Shown here piece after piece: positions 1 to 8,387 of a stretch of DNA of 64,000 bases (positions within the stretch are counted from its first letter, which is position 1; each line of letters opens with the position of its first letter). The notes under the pieces are model-generated. The model was not told the DNA's origin. It searched no databases and worked only from the letters and a program-made list of their open reading frames with translations. The stretch is from an uncultured Bacteroidia bacterium (GTDB lineage Bacteria; Bacteroidota; Bacteroidia; Bacteroidales; UBA932). Location: NCBI GenBank assembly GCA_902781705.1, contig CACZKE010000004.1, forward strand, positions 62,001 through 126,000, given 5' to 3'. Both the position numbers and the translations under genes were made by a program.

Positions 1-1
1 T

Positions 2-295
2 TCCGCCCTGGACCGTTATGTGCAGAACAACGCCTCCAAGAAACTCACCGGCTACCGGATCCGTGTCTATTTCGAGAACGGACAGAACGCCCGGGCCCGC
101 TCCGAGGCCATCGCCCGGTCCGTGTCCAACGCCTATCCCGGCATCGGCGTATACCGGACCTTCGAGAGTCCGAATTTCAAGGTGATGGTGGGAGACTTCC
201 GCACGAAGGACGAGGCCCTCAAAGTTTATCAGTCCCTCAAGGCCAGTTATCCTACTGCGCTCCTCCTGAAGGATACGATCAATTATCCGCGGTAA
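2..295 (+). CDS. SPOR-domain protein, C-terminal part (5' end outside window)
   Basis: The reading frame is already open at base 2 and ends at TAA 293-295, so this is the tail of a larger gene; the GTG at base 20 is internal, not a start. The roughly 80 visible residues look like a SPOR domain: a YRIRVYFENGQNA strand, a helix of small and charged residues, then a central FKVMVGDFRTKDEALKVY segment, the usual second repeat of this fold. SPOR domains bind denuded septal peptidoglycan, so a periplasmic or envelope protein is likely. It lies 4 bp before rpoN and is probably cotranscribed. What precedes the domain cannot be seen. Confidence 0.8.
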   Translation, partial: SALDRYVQNNASKKLTGYRIRVYFENGQNARARSEAIARSVSNAYPGIGVYRTFESPNFKVMVGDFRTKDEALKVYQSLKASYPTALLLKDTINYPR

Positions 296-299
296 TCCT

Positions 300-1763
300 A
301 TGGCGCAGATCAAACAGGGACTCGAACAGAAACTGCAGCAGAAACTCTCGCCGCTCCAGATCCAGACCATCAAACTGATCGAGATGCCGGTGCAGGCTCT
401 GGAGCAGCATGTCCGCGAGGTTCTGAATGACAATCCGGTGATTGACGATACGCCTGCCGGAGGTGGTGAATCGGACGAGCCCCGTGACATGTCCATTTCC
501 GAAATGGAAGACCGCGAGAACAGCGGCGGCTCCCTGGAGGACAATTACACCTCCTATACCGACGACGATCCTACCCCGTATTACAACCGTTCCGTCAAGA
601 ACTGGGGCCCCGACGAACGTCCCGAATACAATACCTTCTCCGTCAAGCAGAGTTTCACGCAGAGTCTGATGGAACAACTCGGCTACCGGAATCTCACGGA
701 TCATGAGCGTTCCGTCGCCACTTTCATCATCGGCAGCCTGGACGACGACGGCTACCTGCGTCGCGACATTGAATCCCTGGTGGACGACCTGGCCTTCCGG
801 GCCGGCATCGAGACTACGGCGGAGGAAGTGGAGCGCATGCTCAAGGTCGTTCAGGAGTTCGAGCCTTCGGGCGTGGGTGCACGGGATCTGCGGGAGTGCC
901 TCCTTCTGCAACTGGAGGACAAGAAGCAGACGGATACCGTCCGGAATGCCATCCGGGTGCTCCGCGACGGCTTCGACGAGTTCAAGGGCCGCCATTTCCA
1001 ACGGCTGATGACGCGGCTCCACCTGGATGCCGACGAACTCAAAGCCGTGATGGAAGAGATCCGCAAACTCAACCCCGCCCCCGGCGGACAGATCGACGAC
1101 AGTTATGACGACCAGGCCGCCCAGATCGTACCGGACTTCCGCCTCGATTACGAGAACGGGGAACTGATCCTCACGATGCCGCGTTTCTCCATCCCGGAAC
1201 TGCGTGTGAACCGCAAGTATGCGGAAATCCTGGAGACGGGCCGATACGCTACGGACCGCTCCCAGAAGGACGCCGCCCTGTTCGTGAAGCAGAAACTGGA
1301 CTCCGCCAAGTGGTTCGTGGAAGCCCTGCGCCAGCGCCAGAACACGCTGGAGAGCACGATGCGGGCCATCATCGAGTACCAACACGACTATTTCATCGAC
1401 GGGGACGAATCCTCCTTAAAGCCGATGGTGCTCAAGGACATCGCCGAGCGTACGGGCTTCGACATCTCCACCATCTCCCGCGTGGTGAACAGCAAGTGGA
1501 TCGAGACGCACTTCGGCATCTTCCCGCTCAAGTACTTCTTCTCCGAAGGTCTGGAAAACAGTGACGGCGAAGAAGTCTCCACCCGCGAAATCAAGAAGGT
1601 CCTCCGCGAACTGGTCGATGGCGAGGACAAGCGCAACCCGCTCACCGACGACGAACTCGTCGAGGCGCTTACCGCCAAGGGCTACAAAGTCGCCCGCCGG
1701 ACCATCGCCAAATACCGCGACCAGTTGGACATTCCCAAGGCCCGGCTGCGTCGCGAACTGTAG
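300..1763 (+). CDS. rpoN: RNA polymerase sigma-54 factor
   Basis: This 487-residue protein is the alternative sigma factor that directs RNA polymerase to -24/-12 promoters and needs an AAA+ activator to melt DNA. All three regions are visible: a Gln/Leu-rich N-terminal activator-contact region (about residues 1-50), an acidic linker, the core-binding domain (about 120-320), a helix-turn-helix with IAERTGFDISTISRVVNSK, and the C-terminal RpoN box ARRTIAKYR at 465-473 that reads the -24 element. Length is normal for the family. ATG 300 follows the upstream stop by 4 bp, suggesting shared transcription. No activator gene is in the window. Confidence 0.97.
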   Translation: MAQIKQGLEQKLQQKLSPLQIQTIKLIEMPVQALEQHVREVLNDNPVIDDTPAGGGESDEPRDMSISEMEDRENSGGSLEDNYTSYTDDDPTPYYNRSVKNWGPDERPEYNTFSVKQSFTQSLMEQLGYRNLTDHERSVATFIIGSLDDDGYLRRDIESLVDDLAFRAGIETTAEEVERMLKVVQEFEPSGVGARDLRECLLLQLEDKKQTDTVRNAIRVLRDGFDEFKGRHFQRLMTRLHLDADELKAVMEEIRKLNPAPGGQIDDSYDDQAAQIVPDFRLDYENGELILTMPRFSIPELRVNRKYAEILETGRYATDRSQKDAALFVKQKLDSAKWFVEALRQRQNTLESTMRAIIEYQHDYFIDGDESSLKPMVLKDIAERTGFDISTISRVVNSKWIETHFGIFPLKYFFSEGLENSDGEEVSTREIKKVLRELVDGEDKRNPLTDDELVEALTAKGYKVARRTIAKYRDQLDIPKARLRREL

Positions 1764-1775
1764 GCTATCTTCCCG

Positions 1776-1912
1776 ATTAATTGTGTATAGCCCTCCATTC
1801 TGCACAGAATTGGACGTTTTCCGCCGATAATTGTGCATTTTACTTGTTCTGACACATATATTGGGTAAAGTTGCCAATTATTGTGTGTTGAGGTTGTTTT
1901 GACACAGTTTTC
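1776..1912. repeat. Left palindrome array, three units of 50 bp
   Basis: TTGTG begins at 1781, 1831 and 1881, an exact 50-bp period. In each unit CACA begins exactly 22 bp later, at 1803, 1853 and 1903. Each unit is thus an imperfect inverted repeat of the form AWTTGTGY-N-RCACA. The sequence between and outside the arms differs from unit to unit. The right arms read CACAG or CACAT, more decayed than in the right array. The array begins about 12 bp after the rpoN stop. Confidence 0.85.
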
Positions 1913-1997
1913 GGTTCGATGAACCTGTGTTGCGGGCAAGAAAAGCGTAAAGAATCAACGGAAACATAAAAATCGAACTGAAACAACGGCTCCGGCA

Positions 1998-2028
1998 TTT
2001 GATGGAATGCGGGTTTTGCGTATGTTTG
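1998..2028 (+). promoter_or_regulatory. Promoter of the transposase gene
   Basis: TTTG at 1998-2001 and TATGTTTG at 2021-2028 are 19 bp apart, matching the Bacteroidetes -33/-7 consensus TTTG-N19-TAnnTTTG. It lies 25 bp before the start codon, so the transposase has its own apparently intact promoter. Confidence 0.7.
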
Positions 2029-2053
2029 CCATCGGACAGAAAGACAGGAAGCG

Positions 2054-3007
2054 ATGGAACAGTATGTCAGACAACCGCCGATGACCGAACGGCAGATTGA
2101 ATGGATGCAGGAGCAGTTGTTCGAGGAGTCAGGCCCCTTTTATCAGCTCAGTACGAAGCCGCTGGAGAGCGGCTTGATTTTCACGGAGGACGAGGAGCGG
2201 CGAGTGGCTGTGAACCTGATAGCCATTTCTTCGAAAGAGTTTCGGATAGAAATCCTTGCTTATGCCCTCATGAGTAATCATTTCTATTTTATCGTCCGTG
2301 GGGAATTGAAGGAAGGCGTCGCTTTTTTCAACCGACTGAAGAAAAGACTGTCAAACTTCTTCTCGCGACGCGGGCGATCCGGTGTCCTGGACAACGTGGA
2401 GGTTGATCCGGATACACCGGCCATCAAGACATTGACACAGTTCCGGAACGAAATCGCCTACGTCATCCGTAACCCCTATGTGGCCCGGAACGATGTCAAC
2501 CCGTTGGCTTATCCTTGGTGCAGTGGATTCCTGTACTTTAATCCTTTGCTCTCCTACTTATTTGCCGAAGGAGTTAACGGATTGACCTACAAAGAGAAGC
2601 GGGAAATAACCCGTTCTCCCTATCCCGTGATGGATCCGTCATTCCGTGTTCGAGACAAGATGATTGCTCCGGAAACATTTGTGAATTACAAATTAGTGGA
2701 GCAGTTGTTTCCGAACGCACGCAAATTTACCTGGTGGGTATTCAAGAATGTCGAAGGACAGGTGGAAGTGGCTGACCGGCTCGGAGAGAAGCCGAACTTG
2801 AATGACGATGAACTATTCAAGACGGCCCAGCAGGCATGCCGTTTGCGATTCGGGTATGACAGTGTGAATGAACTGCCCCTTCCACAACGCAAGGAGCTGG
2901 CTCTCGAACTCAAGAACAAATGGAGCGCCACCAACAAGCAGATTGCCCGGATTGCCCGATTGGACCTGCGAGTTGTTGACTCCCTGTTTCCCCTGGCTGC
3001 AAAATAA
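2054..3007 (+). CDS. Y1 (IS200/RAYT-like) transposase with altered HUH motif
   Basis: The 317-residue protein resembles single-tyrosine transposases. The stretch EILAYALMSNHFYFIV at about 67-82 matches the family's HUH strand, normally NHFHLLV or NHVHLL. Here the motif is H76-F77-Y78, so the second metal-binding histidine is replaced by tyrosine. The helix EIAYVIRNPYVAR with candidate catalytic Y136 and the YPWCSG segment are conserved. A C-terminal extension of about 140 residues ends in a probable helix-turn-helix (NKQIARIARLDLRVVDS), as in REP-associated transposases. The stop codon TAA forms part of the first right-array palindrome. Codon usage is more AT-rich than in neighbours. Activity is uncertain because of the histidine loss. 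Confidence 0.82.
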   Translation: MEQYVRQPPMTERQIEWMQEQLFEESGPFYQLSTKPLESGLIFTEDEERRVAVNLIAISSKEFRIEILAYALMSNHFYFIVRGELKEGVAFFNRLKKRLSNFFSRRGRSGVLDNVEVDPDTPAIKTLTQFRNEIAYVIRNPYVARNDVNPLAYPWCSGFLYFNPLLSYLFAEGVNGLTYKEKREITRSPYPVMDPSFRVRDKMIAPETFVNYKLVEQLFPNARKFTWWVFKNVEGQVEVADRLGEKPNLNDDELFKTAQQACRLRFGYDSVNELPLPQRKELALELKNKWSATNKQIARIARLDLRVVDSLFPLAAK

Positions 3008-3140
3008 TTGTGCAGGGCCCTCCGATTCTCACAATTAGCGTTTATTTTAGCCAGAATTTGTGTATATGGCAACCTCATACACAATTATTCCTCGAAAAGC
3101 GTAATAATTGTGTCGACGCAGGTGTTTTGCACAATTTTCA
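3003..3140. repeat. Right palindrome array, three units of 50 bp
   Basis: TTGTG begins at 3008, 3058 and 3108 (period exactly 50 bp) and CACAA begins 22 bp after each, at 3030, 3080 and 3130. Arms extend to AATAATTGTG and CACAATTA, more perfect than in the left array. The first unit overlaps the transposase stop codon. The third is followed within 10 bp by the -7 box of miaB, and its 50-bp register ends at the miaB start codon. Confidence 0.87.
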
Positions 3141-3141
3141 T

Positions 3142-3149
3142 TAACTTTG
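3142..3149 (+). promoter_or_regulatory. Putative -7 element of miaB
   Basis: TAACTTTG matches TAnnTTTG and lies 6 bp before the miaB start. No -33 element at normal distance is seen; that position falls in the third palindrome unit, so the array may have altered this promoter. Confidence 0.5.
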
Positions 3150-3155
3150 TGCAGC

Positions 3156-4475
3156 ATGAAGAAAGCCTATATCGAAACATACGGGTGTCAGATGAATGTC
3201 AATGACACCGAGGTCATCTTTTCCATCCTGGCGAAGGAGGGGTATGAGCGGACAGAGAACATGGAGGAAGCGGACCTCATCATGGCCAATACCTGCTCGG
3301 TGCGGGACAATGCCGAGCAGCGGATCTGGGGCCGGATCGAGCAGTTCAACCTGCAACGGAAGAAGCGCCCCGGAACTGTTGTGGGCATCGTCGGCTGCAT
3401 GGCGGAACGCTTGAAAGACAAGTTGTTGGACACGAAGAAGGTGGACCTGGTCGTGGGTCCGGACGCCTATCGGTCGCTGCCACGGCTGCTGCAGGCCATC
3501 ACGCCCGACAGCCCCCAGATCGACGTTCTGCTCTCCCGCGACGAGACTTATGCCGACATTACGCCCGTGCGGACGGACAAGAACGGTGTTTCCGCCTTCA
3601 TTTCCATCATGCGCGGCTGCAATAACGTATGTTCCTACTGCGTCGTGCCTTATACCCGCGGCGCCGAGCGCTCGCGTGACCCGCATTCCATCGTGAGGGA
3701 GGCTTGCGACGTGTTCCAGAAAGGATACAAGGAAGTGACCCTGCTGGGACAGAACGTGGACAGTTACCTGTGGAAGACGGCGGAAGAGACGGTGAACTTC
3801 GCGGAACTCCTGCGCCGCGTCGCTGCCATCGACCCGGCCCTCCGCGTCCGGTTCGCCACGTCGCACCCCAAGGACATCAGCGACGAGGTCATCGAGACGA
3901 TGGCAGCGTCTGACAATATCTGCAAGCACATCCACCTTCCCGTGCAGTCCGGCAGTTCCCGGATGCTGGAGAAGATGCGGCGGAAATACGACCGGGAATG
4001 GTATCTGGACCGGGTCCGCAAGATCCGGAGCGTCATGCCCGAGTGCGGCCTCACGACGGATGTCATCGCCGGATTCTGCTCTGAGACGGAGGAGGACCAC
4101 CGCGAGACGATAAGCCTCATGGAGGAGGTGGGCTTCGACTGGGCCTTCATGTTCGCCTATTCGGAGCGGCCCGGCACCCTGGCGGCCCGCCACTATCCGG
4201 ACGACGTACCGCCCGAAGTGAAGACCCGACGCCTGAACGAGATCATCGACCTGCAGAACCGGAAGTCCCTGGAGAGTTACCGCCGGGATATCGGCAAACG
4301 CCTGACCGTCCTGGTCGAAGGTCCCTCCAAGCGCAATCCGGACGACCTGTGCGGCCGCGCCTCCAACAGCAAGATGTGCGTCTTCCCCGGCGCAGGCCAG
4401 CAGGCCGGCGACTACGTGGACGTGGAGGTCGTGGACTGCACCAGCGCAACATTGATTTGTAAACTAACCACATAG
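3156..4475 (+). CDS. miaB: tRNA-2-methylthio-N6-dimethylallyladenosine synthase
   Basis: This radical SAM methylthiotransferase adds the 2-methylthio group to i6A37 of tRNAs reading UNN codons. The 439-residue product starts [14 protein letters not shown]. An upstream in-frame start at 3108 would fall in the repeat array and is rejected. Auxiliary cluster cysteines are C11, C47 and C81; the radical SAM motif is C155-C159-C162 in [17 protein letters not shown]. The C-terminal TRAM domain follows (about 375-439, [13 protein letters not shown]). Length is normal. glpK starts 5 bp after the stop, so the genes are probably cotranscribed although unrelated in function. Confidence 0.96.
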   Translation: MKKAYIETYGCQMNVNDTEVIFSILAKEGYERTENMEEADLIMANTCSVRDNAEQRIWGRIEQFNLQRKKRPGTVVGIVGCMAERLKDKLLDTKKVDLVVGPDAYRSLPRLLQAITPDSPQIDVLLSRDETYADITPVRTDKNGVSAFISIMRGCNNVCSYCVVPYTRGAERSRDPHSIVREACDVFQKGYKEVTLLGQNVDSYLWKTAEETVNFAELLRRVAAIDPALRVRFATSHPKDISDEVIETMAASDNICKHIHLPVQSGSSRMLEKMRRKYDREWYLDRVRKIRSVMPECGLTTDVIAGFCSETEEDHRETISLMEEVGFDWAFMFAYSERPGTLAARHYPDDVPPEVKTRRLNEIIDLQNRKSLESYRRDIGKRLTVLVEGPSKRNPDDLCGRASNSKMCVFPGAGQQAGDYVDVEVVDCTSATLICKLTT

Positions 4476-4480
4476 CGAAA

Positions 4481-5965
<1,485 letters not shown>

Positions 5966-5992
5966 CGAAGAATCTAAAAAAACTATCATACA

Positions 5993-6733
5993 ATGGACAA
6001 AGCATATATCTTCGAATTCATCGGCACCCTCGTCCTGGTGCTCCTCGGCGACGGCGTGTGCGCCGCCACTTCCCTGAACAAGTCCAAAGCCAAGGGCGGC
6101 GGATGGGTCGTCATCGCTCTCGCATGGGGCCTGGCCGTCATGATGGGCGTCCTCATCGCAGGTCCCGTTTCCGGCGCACACCTGAATCCGGCCGTCACGC
6201 TGGGCCTTGCCCTTGCGGGCAAGTTCGCCTGGGGCTCCGTACTGGGTTACATCGTGGCCCAGATGCTGGGCGGCTTCGTGGGCGCTGTCCTTGTATATGT
6301 CTTTTACAAAGACCATTACGCCGCTACGGCCGACGAACCGGACACCATGCTCGGCACCTTCTGCACGATGCCGGCCATCTGGAATCCCTGGCGGAACTTC
6401 CTTTCCGAACTCATCGCGACCTGCCTGCTGGTGTTCGTAATCCTGGCCATCGGCTTCGAGGGCAACGCCTTCCAGATCGGCGGTGCGGCGGCCTCCACCG
6501 GTGCCATCGGCGCCTGGCCCGTCACCTGCCTCATCATGGCCCTGGGCATGTCCCTCGGCGGAACCACCGGCTACGCGATGAATCCTGCGCGCGACCTGAG
6601 CCCGCGCTGCGCCCACGCCATCCTGCCCATCAAGGGCAAGCGGGACAGCGGCTGGAAATACAGTTGGGTCCCTGTCGCCGGCCCGATGGTAGGCGGCTGC
6701 CTGGCGGCAGGAATCTTCCTGCTGGTATTCTAA
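5993..6733 (+). CDS. glpF: Glycerol facilitator (MIP family aquaglyceroporin)
   Basis: This 246-residue inner-membrane channel passes glycerol down its gradient. Both NPA boxes are present: HLNPAVTLG near residue 65 and MNPARDLSPR near 197. The aspartate of the second box (NPARD) is typical of glycerol facilitators rather than water-only aquaporins. Six membrane segments can be traced in the hydropathy of the translation. It is immediately downstream of glpK, whose phosphorylation traps the substrate. The leader is occupied by a dispersed repeat that could influence expression. A 9-bp hairpin follows the gene. Confidence 0.95.
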   Translation: MDKAYIFEFIGTLVLVLLGDGVCAATSLNKSKAKGGGWVVIALAWGLAVMMGVLIAGPVSGAHLNPAVTLGLALAGKFAWGSVLGYIVAQMLGGFVGAVLVYVFYKDHYAATADEPDTMLGTFCTMPAIWNPWRNFLSELIATCLLVFVILAIGFEGNAFQIGGAAASTGAIGAWPVTCLIMALGMSLGGTTGYAMNPARDLSPRCAHAILPIKGKRDSGWKYSWVPVAGPMVGGCLAAGIFLLVF

Positions 6734-6752
6734 GAGCCTGGTCACTTACGAA

Positions 6753-6782
6753 AATCGGAGCGCGGTTATCCGTGCTCCGATT
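6753..6782 (+). terminator. Hairpin downstream of glpF
   Basis: AATCGGAGC (6753-6761) and GCTCCGATT (6774-6782) form a perfect 9-bp stem with a 12-nt loop. No T-run follows, so it may be a transcript-end stabiliser rather than an intrinsic terminator. Confidence 0.45.
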
Positions 6783-6792
6783 GATAAGATGT

Positions 6793-6880
6793 AAAACTGT
6801 GTGTAAAGGGCTATAAAACACAAATATTGCTCGAAATCTCAGATATTTGTGTAAATCGGTCCGTTATGCACAATTATTAG
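6793..6880. repeat. Third palindrome array, two 50-bp units away from the transposase
   Basis: CTGTG at 6797 and TTGTG at 6847 are exactly 50 bp apart, and CACAA follows 22 bp after each (6819 and 6869). The geometry is identical to the two arrays flanking the transposase at 1.8 and 3.0 kb. It lies in the convergent gap between glpF and upp with no transposase beside it. Apart from the hairpin at 6753-6782 this explains most of the gap. Confidence 0.82.
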
Positions 6881-6910
6881 GTGTTTCCGGGTTTAGTTAT
6901 ACCAATTCCC

Positions 6911-7564
6911 TTACCGTTTTCCGCCATAAGCAAGGTCGCCGGCGTCACCGAGGCCAGGGACGATGTAACTGCGGCCGGTGATTTCCTCGTCGACGGCCGC
7001 GACCCAGAGGGAGACGTTATCCCCGTAGCGCATGGAGAGCTGCTCCACGGCATAGGTGCTGGCGATGGGGGTGATGAGGTGGATGGCGGCCGGGTTGCCG
7101 CCTTCCTCGATGAGTTTGTCGATGCATACCTCGATGGAGGCGCCGGTGGCGATCATCGTATCGGCCAGCACGAGCGTCTTTCCCTCCAGCGAAGGAGTCA
7201 TGCAATAGTCCACGCGCATCTCGAAGTAGTCGCCGGCCCCGTACTTGCGGAAGGTCGCGAGGAAGGCCGCCTCGGCGTGGTCGAAGAAGTTCATGAAGCC
7301 CTTCTGCAACGGCAGGCCGGCCCGGAGGATCGTGCCGATTACCAGGGGCGTGTCGCAGGTGTTCACCGTGGCGATGCCCAGCGGGGTCGTCACCTCTTTC
7401 GGGGAGTACGCCAGTTCCTTGGACAGTTCGAGGGCGAAGACGGCGCCCACGCGCTCCAGGTTGGTCCGGAAACGCAGGCTGTCTTTCTGGATGCGGGCGT
7501 CCCGCATTTCCGCGAGGAAGTTGTTGAGAACGGAGCCGTTCTCGCCGAGATGATGGACCTTCAT
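6911..7564 (-). CDS. upp: Uracil phosphoribosyltransferase
   Basis: This cytosolic salvage enzyme makes UMP from uracil and PRPP. The 217-residue protein has the PRPP-binding loop LVLADTMIATGAS and the family's C-terminal uracil-binding end YIVPGLGDAGDLAYGG. RAGLPLQKG in the middle is also typical. Length is normal. It is convergent with glpF and lies downstream of radC, but a separate promoter overlaps the radC 3' end. Confidence 0.95.
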   Translation of the reverse strand: MKVHHLGENGSVLNNFLAEMRDARIQKDSLRFRTNLERVGAVFALELSKELAYSPKEVTTPLGIATVNTCDTPLVIGTILRAGLPLQKGFMNFFDHAEAAFLATFRKYGAGDYFEMRVDYCMTPSLEGKTLVLADTMIATGASIEVCIDKLIEEGGNPAAIHLITPIASTYAVEQLSMRYGDNVSLWVAAVDEEITGRSYIVPGLGDAGDLAYGGKR

Positions 7565-7589
7565 GGCTTCGAGGATTTGGTTGGTCCTA

Positions 7590-7620
7590 CAAACTTACGC
7601 AAAAATCCGCCGAATTACAA
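7590..7620 (-). promoter_or_regulatory. Promoter of upp
   Basis: On the minus strand TTG (7620-7618) and TAAGTTTG (7597-7590) are separated by 20 bp, close to the Bacteroidetes consensus. The -33 part overlaps the stop codon region of radC. Confidence 0.55.
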
Positions 7621-8304
7621 GCCCTTCTTCACGACGCGTTCGTCCTGGAAAGAGTAATAGGCCCCGTCCGAGATGATGACGTGGTCCAGCAACAGCACGT
7701 CGAATGCCTTCAAGGCAGTTTGCAGTCTCTGCGTTTCCCGGATGTCGGCTTCACCGGGCAACGGACTTCCGGACGGGTGGTTGTGGACCAGGATGACGGC
7801 CTTGGCCTGCTGCTCCAGGGCGCTGCGGAGCACTTCCCGACTGTCTATCAAAGTGGACTCGGCCGTCCCCGTAGTCAGTCTTTCCCGCCGGGTGACGACG
7901 TTGGCCCGGTTCAGGTACAACGCCCAGCATTCTTCGCGGAGGAGCCCTTTCATCGTGGGCAGCATCATCCGGTATACCTGTTCCGGACCATTGATGCTTT
8001 CCGGCGTGACCGCCTCTTCCTTCATGAACCGACGTCCCAGTTCCAGGGCCGCTGTGATGGCGACCGCCCGTGCTTCCCCGATTCCTTTGTGCTCCAACAG
8101 TTTCTTCATCGGCTGCTTATATAGCGCCGACAGCGTCCCGCCTGCGGCGGAAAGCAGATTCTGTCCCACATCCACGGCATTCATGCCCGGAACGCCCGAT
8201 CCGATAAAGATCGCCAGCAGTTCCGCATTGCCCAGGCTCCCGGCGCCCTGGCGGAGCATTTTCTCCCGGGGGCGCGCCTCCTCCGTCCAATCCTTCATCT
8301 TCAT
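7615..8304 (-). CDS. radC: RadC/JAB (MPN+) family DNA repair-associated protein
   Basis: The 229-residue protein has an N-terminal helix-hairpin-helix-like part (LLEHKGIGEARAVAI) and a C-terminal RadC JAB/MPN domain with the metal motif HNHPSGSPLPGEAD (H-x-H-x10-D). The exact role of RadC is unsettled; a link to recombinational repair has been proposed and the fold resembles JAMM metalloproteases. ATG 8304 is chosen because the start MKMKDWTEEARPREK matches family N-termini and sits 5 bp after a consensus -7 box. The frame remains open upstream but that part would be upstream of the promoter. Confidence 0.92.
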   Translation of the reverse strand: MKMKDWTEEARPREKMLRQGAGSLGNAELLAIFIGSGVPGMNAVDVGQNLLSAAGGTLSALYKQPMKKLLEHKGIGEARAVAITAALELGRRFMKEEAVTPESINGPEQVYRMMLPTMKGLLREECWALYLNRANVVTRRERLTTGTAESTLIDSREVLRSALEQQAKAVILVHNHPSGSPLPGEADIRETQRLQTALKAFDVLLLDHVIISDGAYYSFQDERVVKKGL

Positions 8305-8309
8305 GGGGC

Positions 8310-8339
8310 CAAAGATAGGGCACCCGGATAAAAAAACAA
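8310..8339 (-). promoter_or_regulatory. Promoter of radC
   Basis: On the minus strand TTG (8339-8337), 19 bp, then TATCTTTG (8317-8310). The -33 element lies inside the terminator hairpin and T-run of the upstream pycB-like gene, so termination and initiation overlap here. Confidence 0.7.
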
Positions 8340-8366
8340 CACAAGCCGCCCGGGTTTGTGTTGTTT
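8326..8366 (-). terminator. Intrinsic terminator of the pycB-like gene
   Basis: An 11-bp perfect stem (8334-8344 with 8356-8366, AAACAACACAA/TTGTGTTGTTT) is followed on the minus strand by a T-run. It lies between the pycB-like stop at 8388 and radC. Confidence 0.8.
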
Positions 8367-8387
8367 CAGTATGCTTTTTAATGATTC

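Larger units (their letters stand above)
1776..3140 (+). mobile_element. Transposase gene bracketed by 50-bp-periodic palindrome arrays
   Basis: One Y1/IS200-like transposase gene is flanked on each side by three palindromic units at exactly 50-bp spacing. No classical terminal inverted repeats or target duplication were seen, which fits Y1 elements and RAYT-type loci rather than a DDE insertion sequence. The boundaries given are the outer palindrome arms. The gene is visibly less GC-rich than its neighbours, consistent with transfer. The unit sits between rpoN and miaB and its right array runs into the miaB promoter. Confidence 0.65.

Noticed and set aside
1776-3140. CRISPR array interpretation of the 50-bp-periodic repeats
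   Set aside because: Only short half-sites (about 6-10 bp) are conserved, the loops within the palindromes vary, arrays have two or three units, and no cas genes are present.
3108-3155. Earlier miaB start at 3108
   Set aside because: It would begin inside the third palindrome unit and upstream of the -7 box; MiaB proteins start just before the first cluster cysteine, as with ATG 3156.
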